A stretch of 5,518 bases of DNA from Longimicrobiales bacterium (GTDB taxonomy: Bacteria; Gemmatimonadota; Gemmatimonadetes; Longimicrobiales; Gaopeijiaceae). The notes under the pieces are model-generated. The model was not told where the DNA came from. It saw nothing but the letters and a program-made list of their open reading frames with translations, and ran no database searches. A program made the position numbers and the translations under genes. Below, piece after piece: positions 5,439 through 5,518 of this stretch; the stretch's first letter is position 1, and every line of letters begins with the position of its first letter. The stretch is from NCBI GenBank assembly GCA_028280205.1, contig JANQME010000062.1, positions 1-5,518 on the forward strand, in the 5' to 3' direction.

Positions 5439-5518
5439 ACGACTCGGGCGTTCCCCAGCCGCCTCCGCCGGGCGATCGGATGCTGATCACGTCTCCGGCT
5501 TCGGCGAAGAAGGTCGTC
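5437..5518 (-). CDS. C-terminal end of a hydantoinase B/oxoprolinase family protein (partial)
   Basis: Only the last 26 codons are in the window, entering from the right edge and ending with TAG at 5439-5437. The visible end, EAGDVISIRSPGGGGWGTPE plus a final Ser, matches the typical C-terminus of N-methylhydantoinase B/5-oxoprolinase B-type subunits, in which 'GD.v.i.tPGGGGwG.P' is the hallmark glycine-rich tail. These subunits usually have 500-600 residues and act with an ATP-dependent A subunit in opening hydantoin or 5-oxoproline rings. The A subunit would be expected outside the window to the right. The protein ends 4 residues after the GGGGWG motif; some relatives run on for tens of residues. 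The stop codon overlaps the outer end of the inverted-repeat element, so the tail may have been shaped by that element. The substrate cannot be told. Confidence 0.75.
   Translation of the reverse strand, partial: TTFFAEAGDVISIRSPGGGGWGTPES

Overview
The window reads as chromosomal DNA of a GC-rich bacterium. Coding is dense, Shine-Dalgarno sites are visible, and nearly every third codon position is G or C. Nothing fixes the phylum. The gene style would fit Gemmatimonadota or a similar GC-rich environmental lineage, but that is a guess.

Layout. (a) Positions 1-145, minus strand: the start of a gene that runs off the left edge and has an N-terminal hydrophobic anchor. (b) Positions 208-1689, plus strand: a two-gene unit diverging from it, a secreted DUF3108-family protein followed 3 nt later by a small membrane methyltransferase of the isoprenylcysteine/phospholipid methyltransferase type. 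(c) Positions 1688-1721: a strong GC-rich hairpin between convergent units. (d) Minus strand, read right to left: the last 26 codons of a hydantoinase B/oxoprolinase-type subunit (5437-5518), a 301-bp element bounded by long inverted repeats (5138-5438), a small DUF6941-like protein (4699-5109), a 662-residue Rieske-ThDP fusion enzyme (2649-4637), and an uncharacterised 310-residue protein (1733-2665) whose start overlaps the fusion gene's end.

The two most interesting items are the fusion enzyme and the element. The fusion joins a complete Rieske [2Fe-2S] domain, with all four ligands, to a full pyruvate-oxidase-like ThDP enzyme that keeps the catalytic Glu and Mg/ThDP ligands but ends before the membrane-binding tail known from E. 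coli PoxB. This suggests a soluble 2-oxoacid oxidising (or related) enzyme with its own electron-transfer domain. The element at 5138-5438 has 32-bp arms matching at 30 positions. Both differences would be G-U pairs in a plus-strand RNA, and two further nested helices fit inside, so it is either a fold-back MITE-like repeat or a structured RNA.

The minus-strand genes 4699-5109, 2649-4637 and 1733-2665 probably form one transcript. The last two look translationally coupled, because a 7-bp hairpin captures the start codon of the downstream gene just before the stop codon of the upstream one.
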